Shown here: positions 55,901 through 64,000 of the stretch, piece after piece
Position numbering within the stretch: the stretch's first letter is position 1
Layout: every line of letters begins with the position of its first letter
The notes under the pieces: generated by a model
Told to the model about the DNA's origin: nothing
Database searches by the model: none
Seen by the model: only the letters and a program-made list of their open reading frames with translations
Source of the DNA: Aurantiochytrium sp. KH105
Taxonomy: Eukaryota > Sar > Bigyra > Thraustochytrida > Thraustochytriidae
Reading direction: 5' to 3'
NCBI GenBank assembly: GCA_003116975.1
Contig: BGKB01000052.1
Span: 1-64,000, forward strand
DNA length: 64,000 nucleotides
Program-made: the position numbers and the translations under genes

Positions 55901-56906
55901 GTTCTCTGCCGCTGCAGATGATGCCCCAGGGCGCTCGCGCATGTTTTGGTCTTGCGTTTGGAATTGCAATTACGTATGCTCTGCCTGTGGTGTGGCTGCT
56001 AGCATCGAAGCCAAGGCGACCCCGAGTGGCCAGCGTTTTGCCAACATCCTTTTTGGCCAATGCACACGCTGTCGCAACCCGGCCCTTTCACCCCACCCCG
56101 TTTGCTAGGCCAAGCCCTCAAGCAACAGATCCGACCCGGACGTCGCCGCGTCCACCGAGAGCCGGTAGTTTTGCGCTCGCGCGATTGCTCGTACTCCGTG
56201 GCCACACAATGGTCCTCACGTGCATCCTCAGCATCATGATACTACGACCTGACGACAGCTTCTTCGTGCCCATCCATGGCCAGCAGCGGCAGCCAGCACG
56301 AAAGTTCTCCCGAGCCTGGCCGAAAGTCCTCGCTCGCTTACGCACGCAAACGCAGACGCAAACCCGGACGCAAACCCGGACGCGTGGAATTCTCCTCTTG
56401 TCCTCCTTTTCTCCTCGTTGTTCTCCCGCCAAGTCAAGTCCTTCTTCACCTGGCTGTGGCCGCTCTCAGCCGGCCGGCGCAAGTCGCAGCATCGAGCCCG
56501 GCGCACCCTCGACCTTCACCCCGACTCTCTGCGGCTGGCCGCTTCCGCCGCATACCGCCGCACACCCCGCCTCGCGCGCGACGCATACCGCCGCGCGCAT
56601 CCCCACGCGACGGCGAGGCGCGGGCGCGAGGGCGCCGGCGTCGCGCCGGCAGAGCGGCAACGAGGGCGAGCTCGCGCGAACTCGCCTCGGGCTCGGAAAG
56701 GCGGGAGCGAGAAAAGGGAGGACAACCCAAATTCACTGCTCCTGGGTCCGATATCGTGCTGATCTCCCCGGGTCCGGTGCGCACGTCGGCCCCTCTGACG
56801 CGCGCATTGCGTCCAGTGCGCGCCGCGGCGGGGGCGCGGGTGGCGCGGCGCGAGCCGAAGCCGGTGCGAGCCCACTTTCCCGTGCACGGCGCACGGGCCC
56901 GCCGGC

Positions 56907-57103
56907 GCAAGTGGAGAAAGCCGCGGCTGCGCAAGTGGGTTATCGCGCGCGCAAGTCCGCTATCCCGTTCTCCGCGCAGTGACTGCAGAGGCCGGCCGGC
57001 CGGCCGGCCGGCGCACCGCGGCCGCGCTTCAGCGCCCTTTCCGCGGCCTTTTGTTCCACTTGCTGGCCGCTGCCAGACACGGCTATAGCCCCGTGCGCAA
57101 GTG
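56907..57103 (+). promoter_or_regulatory. GCAAGTG motif array upstream of RING-Tubby 2
   Basis: Cores start at 56907, 56931, 56951 (GCAAGTC) and 57097, with 24- and 20-bp steps between the first three. Three read GCGCAAGT with GG(A/G) or CCGC after; two are followed by TATC, as in the MCMBP promoter copy. They lie 540-735 bp before the RING-Tubby 2 ATG. Confidence 0.5.
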
Positions 57104-57641
57104 GAGATCGCGGCGCCAAGAACAAAAAGGAGGAGGGCGGGAAAGAGAAAGAAAGCAGGAAAAAAAAAGGGGGAAAAGTGGGCAGACTTCGATTGATCGA
57201 TCGACGGTCGATCGATCGTTTGCATCGCCGCCGCGCGCCGCGCAGACCGAGAGAGCGCCGCGCCCTTCCCTCGCCCCCGCTCGCCGCCCCCCCCCCCCCT
57301 CCCCCGCGCGCCCGCCGCGGGCAGGCAGGAGCGCGCGCGCGAGAGAGAGCGCCGGCAGGCAGGAGGCGGACGTGGAAGGGATTCGGATTTCAAGAAGCGC
57401 GAGCCGCGCTCGAATCGCCGTCGCCAAGCACGCACGCACGCGCACGGCACGCTCGCGCGCACGCGCCCGCCCGCGCCAAAGCCTCAGCGCGCCGACCGGC
57501 AGGCAGGCACGCACGCACGCGGAGCCCGCTGAGCCCGCCCGCGCCGCAGCGGAGCAGCAGACAGTCAGTCGTTGCGAGGGAGGGCTCGGAGTCGGCCCTC
57601 GATTCGAATCGAATCGATCTTCGGGAGCCCGGCGCGACACC

Positions 57642-59804
57642 ATGCTCGTCGCGAACTCCGCGGCCAACGGCCCCGGCCCCGCCGGCAACGCCAATGTCCC
57701 CGAACCCAGGCAGCGCGGCGCCTCCGCGGGCGCCCGCCCCCTCGCGCTGTCGAGGCAGCGCGCCCGAGCCAGCAGCGGCGACATGGAGAACCAGCCGAGG
57801 GCCGCCAACTCGCTGCTGCTGCTGCCCACCATGACGCGGAGCTCGGCCGTCGCCGGCAAGCCGCCCCTCGGGCCCTCGAACCCGGCCACCGTCGCGCGCG
57901 CGGGCACGTACGGGGGCAACGCCTCCTCCCTGTCCTCCACGGCTCCAGGCGCGGCCGGCGGCGCCGCCGCCGCCGCGCGCGTCGTGAAGCGTGCGAGGAG
58001 CCTCAGCCTGCCTCTCGACTGGGAGGAAAGAGAGCGCCTGCAGCATTCTCGCGCCGTGGCCACGAGCGCCGCGGCCGCGCTGCCGTTTACGCAAAATGTG
58101 TCGCTGCATGCCGACCCGGCCCACCTCGCGTCCTCCTCTCCTCCTTCGTCTCCTTTGTCTAATTCCACAACATCCTCCACTTCTGTGCCATACCAGACCG
58201 GGGCCTCGCGTCTCCCTTTGTCGGGATCGATGCGTGAGTCACTCCTCGTCGCCTCGACGGCTGTGGCTGCAGTCCCCAAGACGACCTCGCCTTCCTCGTG
58301 CTGCGGTCCTTTGGGAACCGCTCCTGCTTGCGCAGCTGACGCCGCATCAGGGGCGACACCTCCCGGTGGAGCACTGCACGTCTGCGCCGAGAACGCCGAC
58401 AAGGCACGAACCGCAAGTCTTGCCCAGGTCCCAGCCCGCGAGGCCGGGGATCCTCAACCCTGTATTATTTGCTACGGTGGGTTCTCAGCCAAACGACCCC
58501 CCGTTCGAATTCCCTGCGAGTCGAACTGCAACGATGCACCCGTGCATGCCAAGTGCATTTTTGAGTGGAAGGAAACAAAACGCCCCTTTACGCTTTCGCC
58601 CTCTTCTTGTCCTCTGTGTCGCGGTACGCTTTCAGAAATGGACTACACGCCACCAGATCCGCTCCACACTGCATCACTGGTTCGGTTCTCGTATCGCAAG
58701 TCCTTCGTGTCTCGTCCTGTGCCGCGGACTGCGGGCATGGTGCGCTGCTACATTCGCGCCGTGCGGGAAGACACTGTTCTCTTTGGGAAATCCATACGAT
58801 ACGAAATGTACCTGCAGGCACCTCCCAAGGTGCGATACCCGCACGGAGACCTTCCGACCTCGTCCTCCCCCGTCGTGGGTGACGTTCTCTTGATGGTGGC
58901 ACGGAAGAGGTCGCTCAAGCAAGGGTCCTGCTTCAACTCAATTGTAGACATGAGCCTCGATCAGGCGGGCGAAGATTTTGATCGCAAGGGCGCCAATTTT
59001 GTCGGTTGCGTCAAGTCATCCTTTAGTGGTCTCGAGCATACGGTGCTCGCGCCCTTTTTCACGCAGCCATCGACCGCCTCGAGCGAGTCTCACCGCTCCC
59101 AGCGGCAACACCGCCCCGGCGCGCCTGGCTTTCTCGAGCTCGGCTCGGTGCGCTACACGCAGAACCGCATTGGACGAAGTGTGGGTCCGCGCCGCATGCA
59201 GGTCTGCGTGCCAATGGTTGGCGCGGCGGCTGCCTCGTCCATGGACGACGTCTTGGACGAACACCTCGATATTGCGGAGGAGACTGCCGCAGCCAAGGCT
59301 GCAGCTGCCGACCACGAGCTTCCGCCTCTCATTTCCTCGTCGTTTGCAAACATGAATGTCCTCGAAGAAGACGACGACGACGATGACGAAGAGGAGGAGG
59401 AGCGACCTTGGGCCACGAACGTGTACAGACCCGTCAAGTCGGCGGACACCATGCGTCAGACGCTACGTCGCGGTCAGACGGCCGTCGTCAACTCGGACGC
59501 ACTGTTGTTTGGCTCCAACAAACAGCCGTACTGGCTCGACTCGATCCAGGCGTATTCGCTTGATTTTGCGGGTCGTGTGACGCTGCCATCGAACAAAAAC
59601 TTTCAGCTCTGTGTTCAAGGTGAACCTTCGCCGGGGACGACGATTCCTGAGCCCGATGGCTCGAATGAGATCACGCTTCAGTTTGGCAAGGTTCACGAAG
59701 GAGCTGTAGAGGTGTACACGCTCGATTTGCAGTGGCCTCTCTCTCCTGTGCAGGCCTTTGGCATTTGTCTCACGGCAAGCATTCAGAAGATTTGCTGCGC
59801 CTAA
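57642..59804 (+). CDS. RING-Tubby protein 2 (RING-CH-like finger plus Tubby barrel)
   Basis: A 720-residue paralogue of RING-Tubby 1 on the opposite strand. The N-terminal ~270 residues are Ser/Ala/Pro low complexity. The C4HC3 finger (274-326) has CIIC, CESNC, HAKC, the Trp in FEWK, and CPLC. The Tubby domain (~355-720) includes MVRCYIRAV, YEMYLQAP, LLMVARKRSLKQG (matching the lipid-binding GRKR strand of Tubby), FVGCVKSSFSGLEHTVLAP and VRYTQNRIGRSVGPRRM. After an acidic insert of ~110 residues come FGSNKQPYW, FAGRVTLPSNKNFQLC, LQFGKV and PLSPVQAFGICLTAS. Both lobes of the Tubby fold are therefore complete. The ATG at 57642 is preceded by GACACC. A membrane-tethered ubiquitin ligase is inferred; E3 activity is not shown by sequence alone. 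Confidence 0.88.
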   Translation: MLVANSAANGPGPAGNANVPEPRQRGASAGARPLALSRQRARASSGDMENQPRAANSLLLLPTMTRSSAVAGKPPLGPSNPATVARAGTYGGNASSLSSTAPGAAGGAAAAARVVKRARSLSLPLDWEERERLQHSRAVATSAAAALPFTQNVSLHADPAHLASSSPPSSPLSNSTTSSTSVPYQTGASRLPLSGSMRESLLVASTAVAAVPKTTSPSSCCGPLGTAPACAADAASGATPPGGALHVCAENADKARTASLAQVPAREAGDPQPCIICYGGFSAKRPPVRIPCESNCNDAPVHAKCIFEWKETKRPFTLSPSSCPLCRGTLSEMDYTPPDPLHTASLVRFSYRKSFVSRPVPRTAGMVRCYIRAVREDTVLFGKSIRYEMYLQAPPKVRYPHGDLPTSSSPVVGDVLLMVARKRSLKQGSCFNSIVDMSLDQAGEDFDRKGANFVGCVKSSFSGLEHTVLAPFFTQPSTASSESHRSQRQHRPGAPGFLELGSVRYTQNRIGRSVGPRRMQVCVPMVGAAAASSMDDVLDEHLDIAEETAAAKAAAADHELPPLISSSFANMNVLEEDDDDDDEEEEERPWATNVYRPVKSADTMRQTLRRGQTAVVNSDALLFGSNKQPYWLDSIQAYSLDFAGRVTLPSNKNFQLCVQGEPSPGTTIPEPDGSNEITLQFGKVHEGAVEVYTLDLQWPLSPVQAFGICLTASIQKICCA

Positions 59805-62800
59805 TCTCTCCCCTTTTCCCCAAAAATTGTATGAGTTATTTTTGAACGTTGATTTTTTTCTTTCTCCCTTGATACAAAGCACTGAGCACTGCTTCTTGTC
59901 TCTGCGATGAGCTCAGTGATCAATCAGCTCAATGATCAGCTTAGCGATTAGCACGCTCTTTGGTTTCGTTCCAACACAACGAATGGTTTTGTTCGGGGAC
60001 TCTCTTTGCCGATGGTTCGCTTGAATATGACGCCAAAGTGGATGATGATAAAGTGGCGGGCCCCCGGAGCCTCTCTGCAACAGAGCTACAGCAAGAGGGC
60101 CTGGCTGCTGCTCCATAGACCTAGCTAGGGTAGATCAGAGCCTCTTGATTATATTTTGTTCTCACAAGTTCATTTTCTTGGAGTCGAGCATCGCGAAGCA
60201 CAGTATGCCTATTCCATACATTCTCATTTTCTAGCCCTATATCTCCGTCCCAATGTCTCCCGGTCTCGACACAATTTGCGATGGCTGGCTGCAGCCGCCG
60301 CTCGCGGCTCCGACCGATCAACCCAACCCGCCTCTCCCTGAAGTCGGCCAGTGAGCCTGCATTTCCTGCCCAGCCAAATCTTCGCGCTCTTCGGCAAAAA
60401 GCCATGCGCAGTAGCCTGGCTCGCACAGCTTGCCCAGCTCCGCTTTCGCCCTTGCTCCCGGCGCTTCGCAATGTGCTCGGTTTCGTCATGGCGCACGTGC
60501 GTCCACGAAGCGCGGGCGATTCAGGAGCGGGGCGCGGGGCGCGGGCTCGCGCGCCTCCAGTTTGCGAAACCTGGCTGGCGCCGGGGCGAACGAAGTGAAG
60601 TTCATTCATCGCCAAGGCCGCACGCCGCGCCCTAATCCCCTTCCCTTCTTCGGCATAGTCGCGCCAAGTCGGCCAAAAACAAGTCACCTCAAGCGACAGC
60701 GAGCAGCAGCGCAGCAAGCGAGTCAAGATCCTTGCACGGCTGCGGCACGGCTGCGCGCTGGCGGCAGCGGACGGACGAGCAGAGGACAAACTGACAGCGA
60801 ATGAACGCAAGATGCCCCCCTCGGCTGCAACCAACTCGCGGAGCAACGGCCTGATGTGAGCGAGCAACCAAGAACTTGACGCAGAAAAAGGACCAACTTG
60901 ACGACGAACAGAAAGAAAACTCGAACATGGCCCGAATGTTGTTGACAACCCTGCAGTCAATCAGAAGAAAGAGAAGAGACCGCCTTCTCCGCCCAATGCC
61001 CGTAGCAAGAAAACCAGCGGCCGCGCCTCGGTGCCTGGCGCGGGCGCAGGCGATCGACCCCTCGCTGCTGCAGCCAGCTGGCTGCTGCGATCGAAGCAGA
61101 TCGGCGCCCGCCTCACTCGAGGGGCGAACGGACGAGCGCGCGAACGAGCGGTCACGGAAGCGCCGCGCACTATCCCCGGCCCGCACCTCGGCGCCTCCGC
61201 AGCGCAGCGCCTTTTTGCGGAGCGCCCGCCGCGGCGCCGTGCGATATGGACGCTAGGATGGTGGCCAAGGCATGATGCGATTGGTGCCAGCGCCGGGCCG
61301 CGCCGCTGCGTCCACGCCCGGCGCGCGCCGCGAGCCCGCCGCGGCCGCTGCACTGCACTGCAGACGCACGTCTGGCGCGGGCCTTGGGGGGAAGGAAGAT
61401 GGCATGGGATGAGGAGGGACGTGGCCATGGCAAGATGCGCGCACAGCAGCACAGCACGTTTCCGACACTGCACGCCTCTGGCCGGCACGGACGACAGCGG
61501 CGGCGCCATGCAGCTCCTGCGCAAGGACGCTCGTGCAGGCCCGGCACCCGCGGCGAGGCGAGGCCGAGTCTCGCGCCGGAGCTGCTTGGCGTCGGCACGT
61601 GCCGCGCGTCCCAAGGTCCAGCGCTCGCTCACTCGCTCGAAGTCTTGCTTTGAGCGGAGCGGCTGCGTCGTCGCGGGGCAAGGGGAGGAGGGGGGCGGAG
61701 AACGGAGCGCGCGGGGACAGGGACGCGGAGTTTCTTTCTCCTCTCCATCGTCCATGGCGTTTGTCTGTTCGATCTGAGCTGTCTGTCGCTGTCGCTTCAG
61801 GGATGCCCGCGATGAAAATTCCAGTTTTTGCACAGTTGCTTTTGCACAGTTGTTTTTGCACATGATTCTTATTCTTTTTTTTTTTTCCAATAACTACCTA
61901 CTACACAACTCGAACCTTGCCTGCCCTGGCTGCTCGTTCTCCCTCCCGGCGGATTCGTCGTCCCAAGCTGCCGCGCGGGCACCGCCAAGAAGACTCCGCG
62001 GCGCGATGACATTCGCCCGGGATACCTGGCTTCAACCCTCGACAGCTCCGAGACCACCAGGCAGGCCGAGTCGACTCGCTTGCTGCCTGCTGCTGCTCCC
62101 GGGGAAGATCAATCAACACCACGTCTTCTCCATCATTCTCCTCCTTCTTTCGTTGTCGTCGTCGTCGATCACGTTGCCGTCATCTTGATCTCAATCCTGC
62201 TGCCTGCGGTATGCCGCCCATGGCTGCCGCGGCTCGCGCAGGTTCGGGCCGGATCAAGACGACGCGGAAGAGGGGACCAATCGATCGATCGATCGATCGA
62301 TCGATCGATCGCTCCTTGGCACGTCTAGTTTGGCACGGCCAATGGGCGTGGTATCGTGGCGTCGCCTGCTAGCCTTGTGTGCCTGGCCGGCGAGCTGGCT
62401 AGCAAGAACGGCCCAAGCTTGCGCCACGCCGGCAGTTGCACTGTCCCTGCTGTTGGCCCCGGCGAAAGCTCCGCGCCGTCGACGCCGGATCCCGCGACGC
62501 GAAGAGCAGCCAGCTGCAGCTGCAGAGCGCGCGGCGACTCGAAGGTCGTCGAGCTCCCAACCACGTGAGCTGCAGCTCCTCTCGCGATGTCGCTCGCTTG
62601 CTCGCTCAGCAGCAGTGGCAGCTGCCAGCTGCCAGCTGCAGACTGCTGCAGACTGCCAGGGCTGCAGACTGCACGTGCGTGCGCAGGAGGAAGCTGCTGC
62701 GGGCCCCGGTCGGAGCCTTCGGAGCTCTCCTTTCGGGAGCCGCGTCATTTATTCTGCGCCCCTGCTGCCACTTTCTTCACATTTCTAGCGACGACCAGCC

Positions 62801-64000
62801 AGCTGGACTAGCAGCTGGCACGGTCGTGAACGTGCATAGCTAAAAGTAACTAACCAGACCTGGCTGACGAGGTTCAAGCCCGAGACCGAGGCCGCCAGGG
62901 CAGCTGCTTCGGCAGAGCGACCTATTTCTTTCTTGAACCGAGACCTGGAGATCGATCGATCGATCGACTGCCTGGGAGAAGCCCCAGCCGGCGCGAGCCT
63001 TGAGAAGCTGCGACGCTGTCGCGTTTGGGGCTGGGTAGACGTTGTTTTATGGTAGTATATGTGTTACAGGCTGCTGGTAGCTCTTGTCTCCCCTGTGTCC
63101 GAGCAGAAGCAGAGTGCCAGAACGTGAGCGAGAAGGCAGACAAACCTTGGAAGGGGAGGGCTCGTCGGAGGGATCAACCGAGCCAACGTCGAGGAGGAAG
63201 AAGGCGGCGAGGGTTGCTTGGACCGCAGCTGCGACGGTTGCTGCAAGCGAGACCAAGCCAGGCCGCCTGCCGACTCGAGGTTTGTGCATGAATTTTGGAG
63301 TAAGCAGCGAAAGCTTCGACATTCCTGCTGCAGCTGCTTTCTTTCCGCTTTCTTTCCGCTCGAAAGCGGGGTCTTCCTGCTGCAGGGAGCTCGTTGTCAC
63401 TGTCTTCCTCGACGGGTTTGGCGCGCTTTGCTGGGCCAAGACCGCCGCTCGCTGGTGGTGCACTGGACTGTAGACGTGGCAGTGGGTGGTGTGAGGCTGG
63501 CTGCCCAGACAAAGAAAGCAAGCAAAAGCAAGAAACGACGCAAGCTCGGGCGAGAACAAGCAAACAAACACCCAAACCGTCATCCGCTCGCCAGCTCGAG
63601 GCGCCGCGCAGAGCGGAACAGACCTGCACTCACATCAGCGTCGCGCGGCCCGGCGCAGCGTCGGTCGAAGAGCGCTGCTCCGCGCTGTGCTGCGCTGCGT
63701 TGCGTGCGTGGACCAGATCAGATCGGATCGGACGAGCACGATCTCGTTCGTCTCAACTCGCGCACGAAGTGCAGGGACCCGAACGGGGCGCCGCGGCCGA
63801 CCGACCGACCAGACGGTCGGCCCGTCTGCCGGCCCTGCTGTCCGGACGCTCCCCAGCTTGCGTGCCGTGGCCGGCGAGCGAGCGGGCGAGCGAGCGGCGC
63901 ACCCTCTCCGCGACCAGAGGCTCGCTGCATTCGTCCGTCATCGTCTCCCATCAGCACTTCTGCACCGACGACGACGACGACAGCCAGCCACGATAACGAG
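59805..64000. other. Right end without recognisable gene
   Basis: 4.2 kb. Frames of 200-300 codons exist on both strands but are Arg/Ala/Ser-biased and overlap one another, the usual picture for GC-rich noncoding DNA. Holds GATC tracts at 62278-62311 and 62949-62967 and many CAGCTG-type repeats near 62510-62660. Probably the 5' region of a gene beyond the window. Confidence 0.45.
62278..62311. repeat. (GATC)n tract
   Basis: Eight uninterrupted GATC tetramers, the longest of the seven such tracts in the window. Confidence 0.92.

Larger units (their letters stand above)
50834..57641. other. Gene-poor, repeat-rich region between divergent RING-Tubby genes
   Basis: 6.8 kb without a recognised gene. 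Contents left to right: CTCG repeats to 50945; GA-rich to 51230; (GCAG)n 51241-51262; (GGCTG)n 51508-51537 and (GCTTT)n 51541-51580; GATC tracts at 51861, 52011 and 52917; (TTCC)n 52098-52130; (CTG)n 52371-52404; (GCGT)n 52766-52802; CAGG near 53652. A lower-GC island spans ~54.7-56.0 kb, and a CGCG-dense promoter-like block with GCAAGTG motifs spans 56.5-57.6 kb. Long open frames exist (e.g. 55402-56982) but their composition is not protein-like. It may hold long 5' UTRs, lncRNA or decayed elements; nothing can be named. Confidence 0.5.

Noticed and set aside
55402-56982. 526-codon open frame in the gene-poor spacer
   Set aside because: Its first part crosses the lower-GC island without any known motif and the second half is Arg/Pro/Ser-biased and overlaps other open frames; no ATG context or homology supports it.
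60121-60960. 279-codon minus-strand frame near the right end
   Set aside because: Composition is Arg/Ala/Ser-rich with no domain, and overlapping frames of equal quality exist on the other strand.
60961-61890. 309-codon minus-strand and 248-codon plus-strand overlapping frames
   Set aside because: Mutually exclusive, both compositionally biased; typical of GC-rich noncoding DNA.
62860-62900. GGTTCAAGCCC resembling a tRNA B box
   Set aside because: No matching A box, acceptor stem or anticodon arm upstream.

Overview
The window is nuclear DNA of a GC-rich, intron-poor protist. The gene set is eukaryotic: 40S ribosomal protein S11 with spliceosomal introns, a JmjN/JmjC histone demethylase, PFKFB, dolichol kinase, MCM-binding protein, RhoGEF, ArfGAP and Tubby-type proteins. 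Long uninterrupted reading frames, Ala/Ser/Gln low-complexity inserts and short intergenic gaps in the left part fit a thraustochytrid-like stramenopile (Labyrinthulomycetes). That placement is inference from style and content; no marker gene settles it.

Layout. 1-6.9 kb: 3' part of a PA-domain protein, PFKFB (6-phosphofructo-2-kinase/fructose-2,6-bisphosphatase), METTL5 (18S rRNA m6A methyltransferase) and, convergent with it, THG1 (tRNA-His guanylyltransferase). 8.1-10.2 kb: CNNM-type membrane protein. 10.2-12.1 kb: AT-richer repeats and a gap-broken hypothetical gene. 12.4-13.4 kb: RPS11 with two introns and a 28-nt first coding exon. 15.1-18.0 kb: KDM4-like demethylase. 18.4-20.2 kb: dolichol kinase. 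20.7-24.8 kb: two tandem GT61 glycosyltransferases. 25.3-27.1 kb: an unrecognised helical protein. 27.7-29.7 kb: secreted protein with two vWA domains. 29.7-32.2 kb: fused alpha-beta thiamine-diphosphate E1 dehydrogenase. 33.7-37.0 kb: SH3-DH-PH RhoGEF. 37.7-40.6 kb: PH-LIM protein ending in a CaaX box. 40.7-41.7 kb: sulfotransferase. 43.4-45.1 kb: MFS transporter. 45.2-47.1 kb: MCMBP. 47.5-48.3 kb: ArfGAP-FYVE protein. 48.7-50.8 kb (minus) and 57.6-59.8 kb (plus): two paralogous proteins joining a RING-CH-like finger to a Tubby barrel, flanking 6.8 kb without a recognisable gene. 59.8-64 kb: no recognisable gene, many simple repeats.

The two most notable points are these. (1) The RING/Tubby pair looks like a counterpart of the plant F-box/Tubby proteins: a lipid-binding barrel on a ubiquitin-ligase-type finger. 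(2) A motif around GCAAGTG occurs in arrays with about 20-24 bp phasing upstream of PFKFB, RPS11, MCMBP/ArfGAP-FYVE and one RING-Tubby gene, and looks like a shared promoter element. Several neighbours act at membranes or on small GTPases (RhoGEF, PH-LIM-CaaX, ArfGAP-FYVE). Genes are mostly convergent or divergent pairs and there is no sign of operons. No rRNA, tRNA, CRISPR or intact transposable element was recognised.
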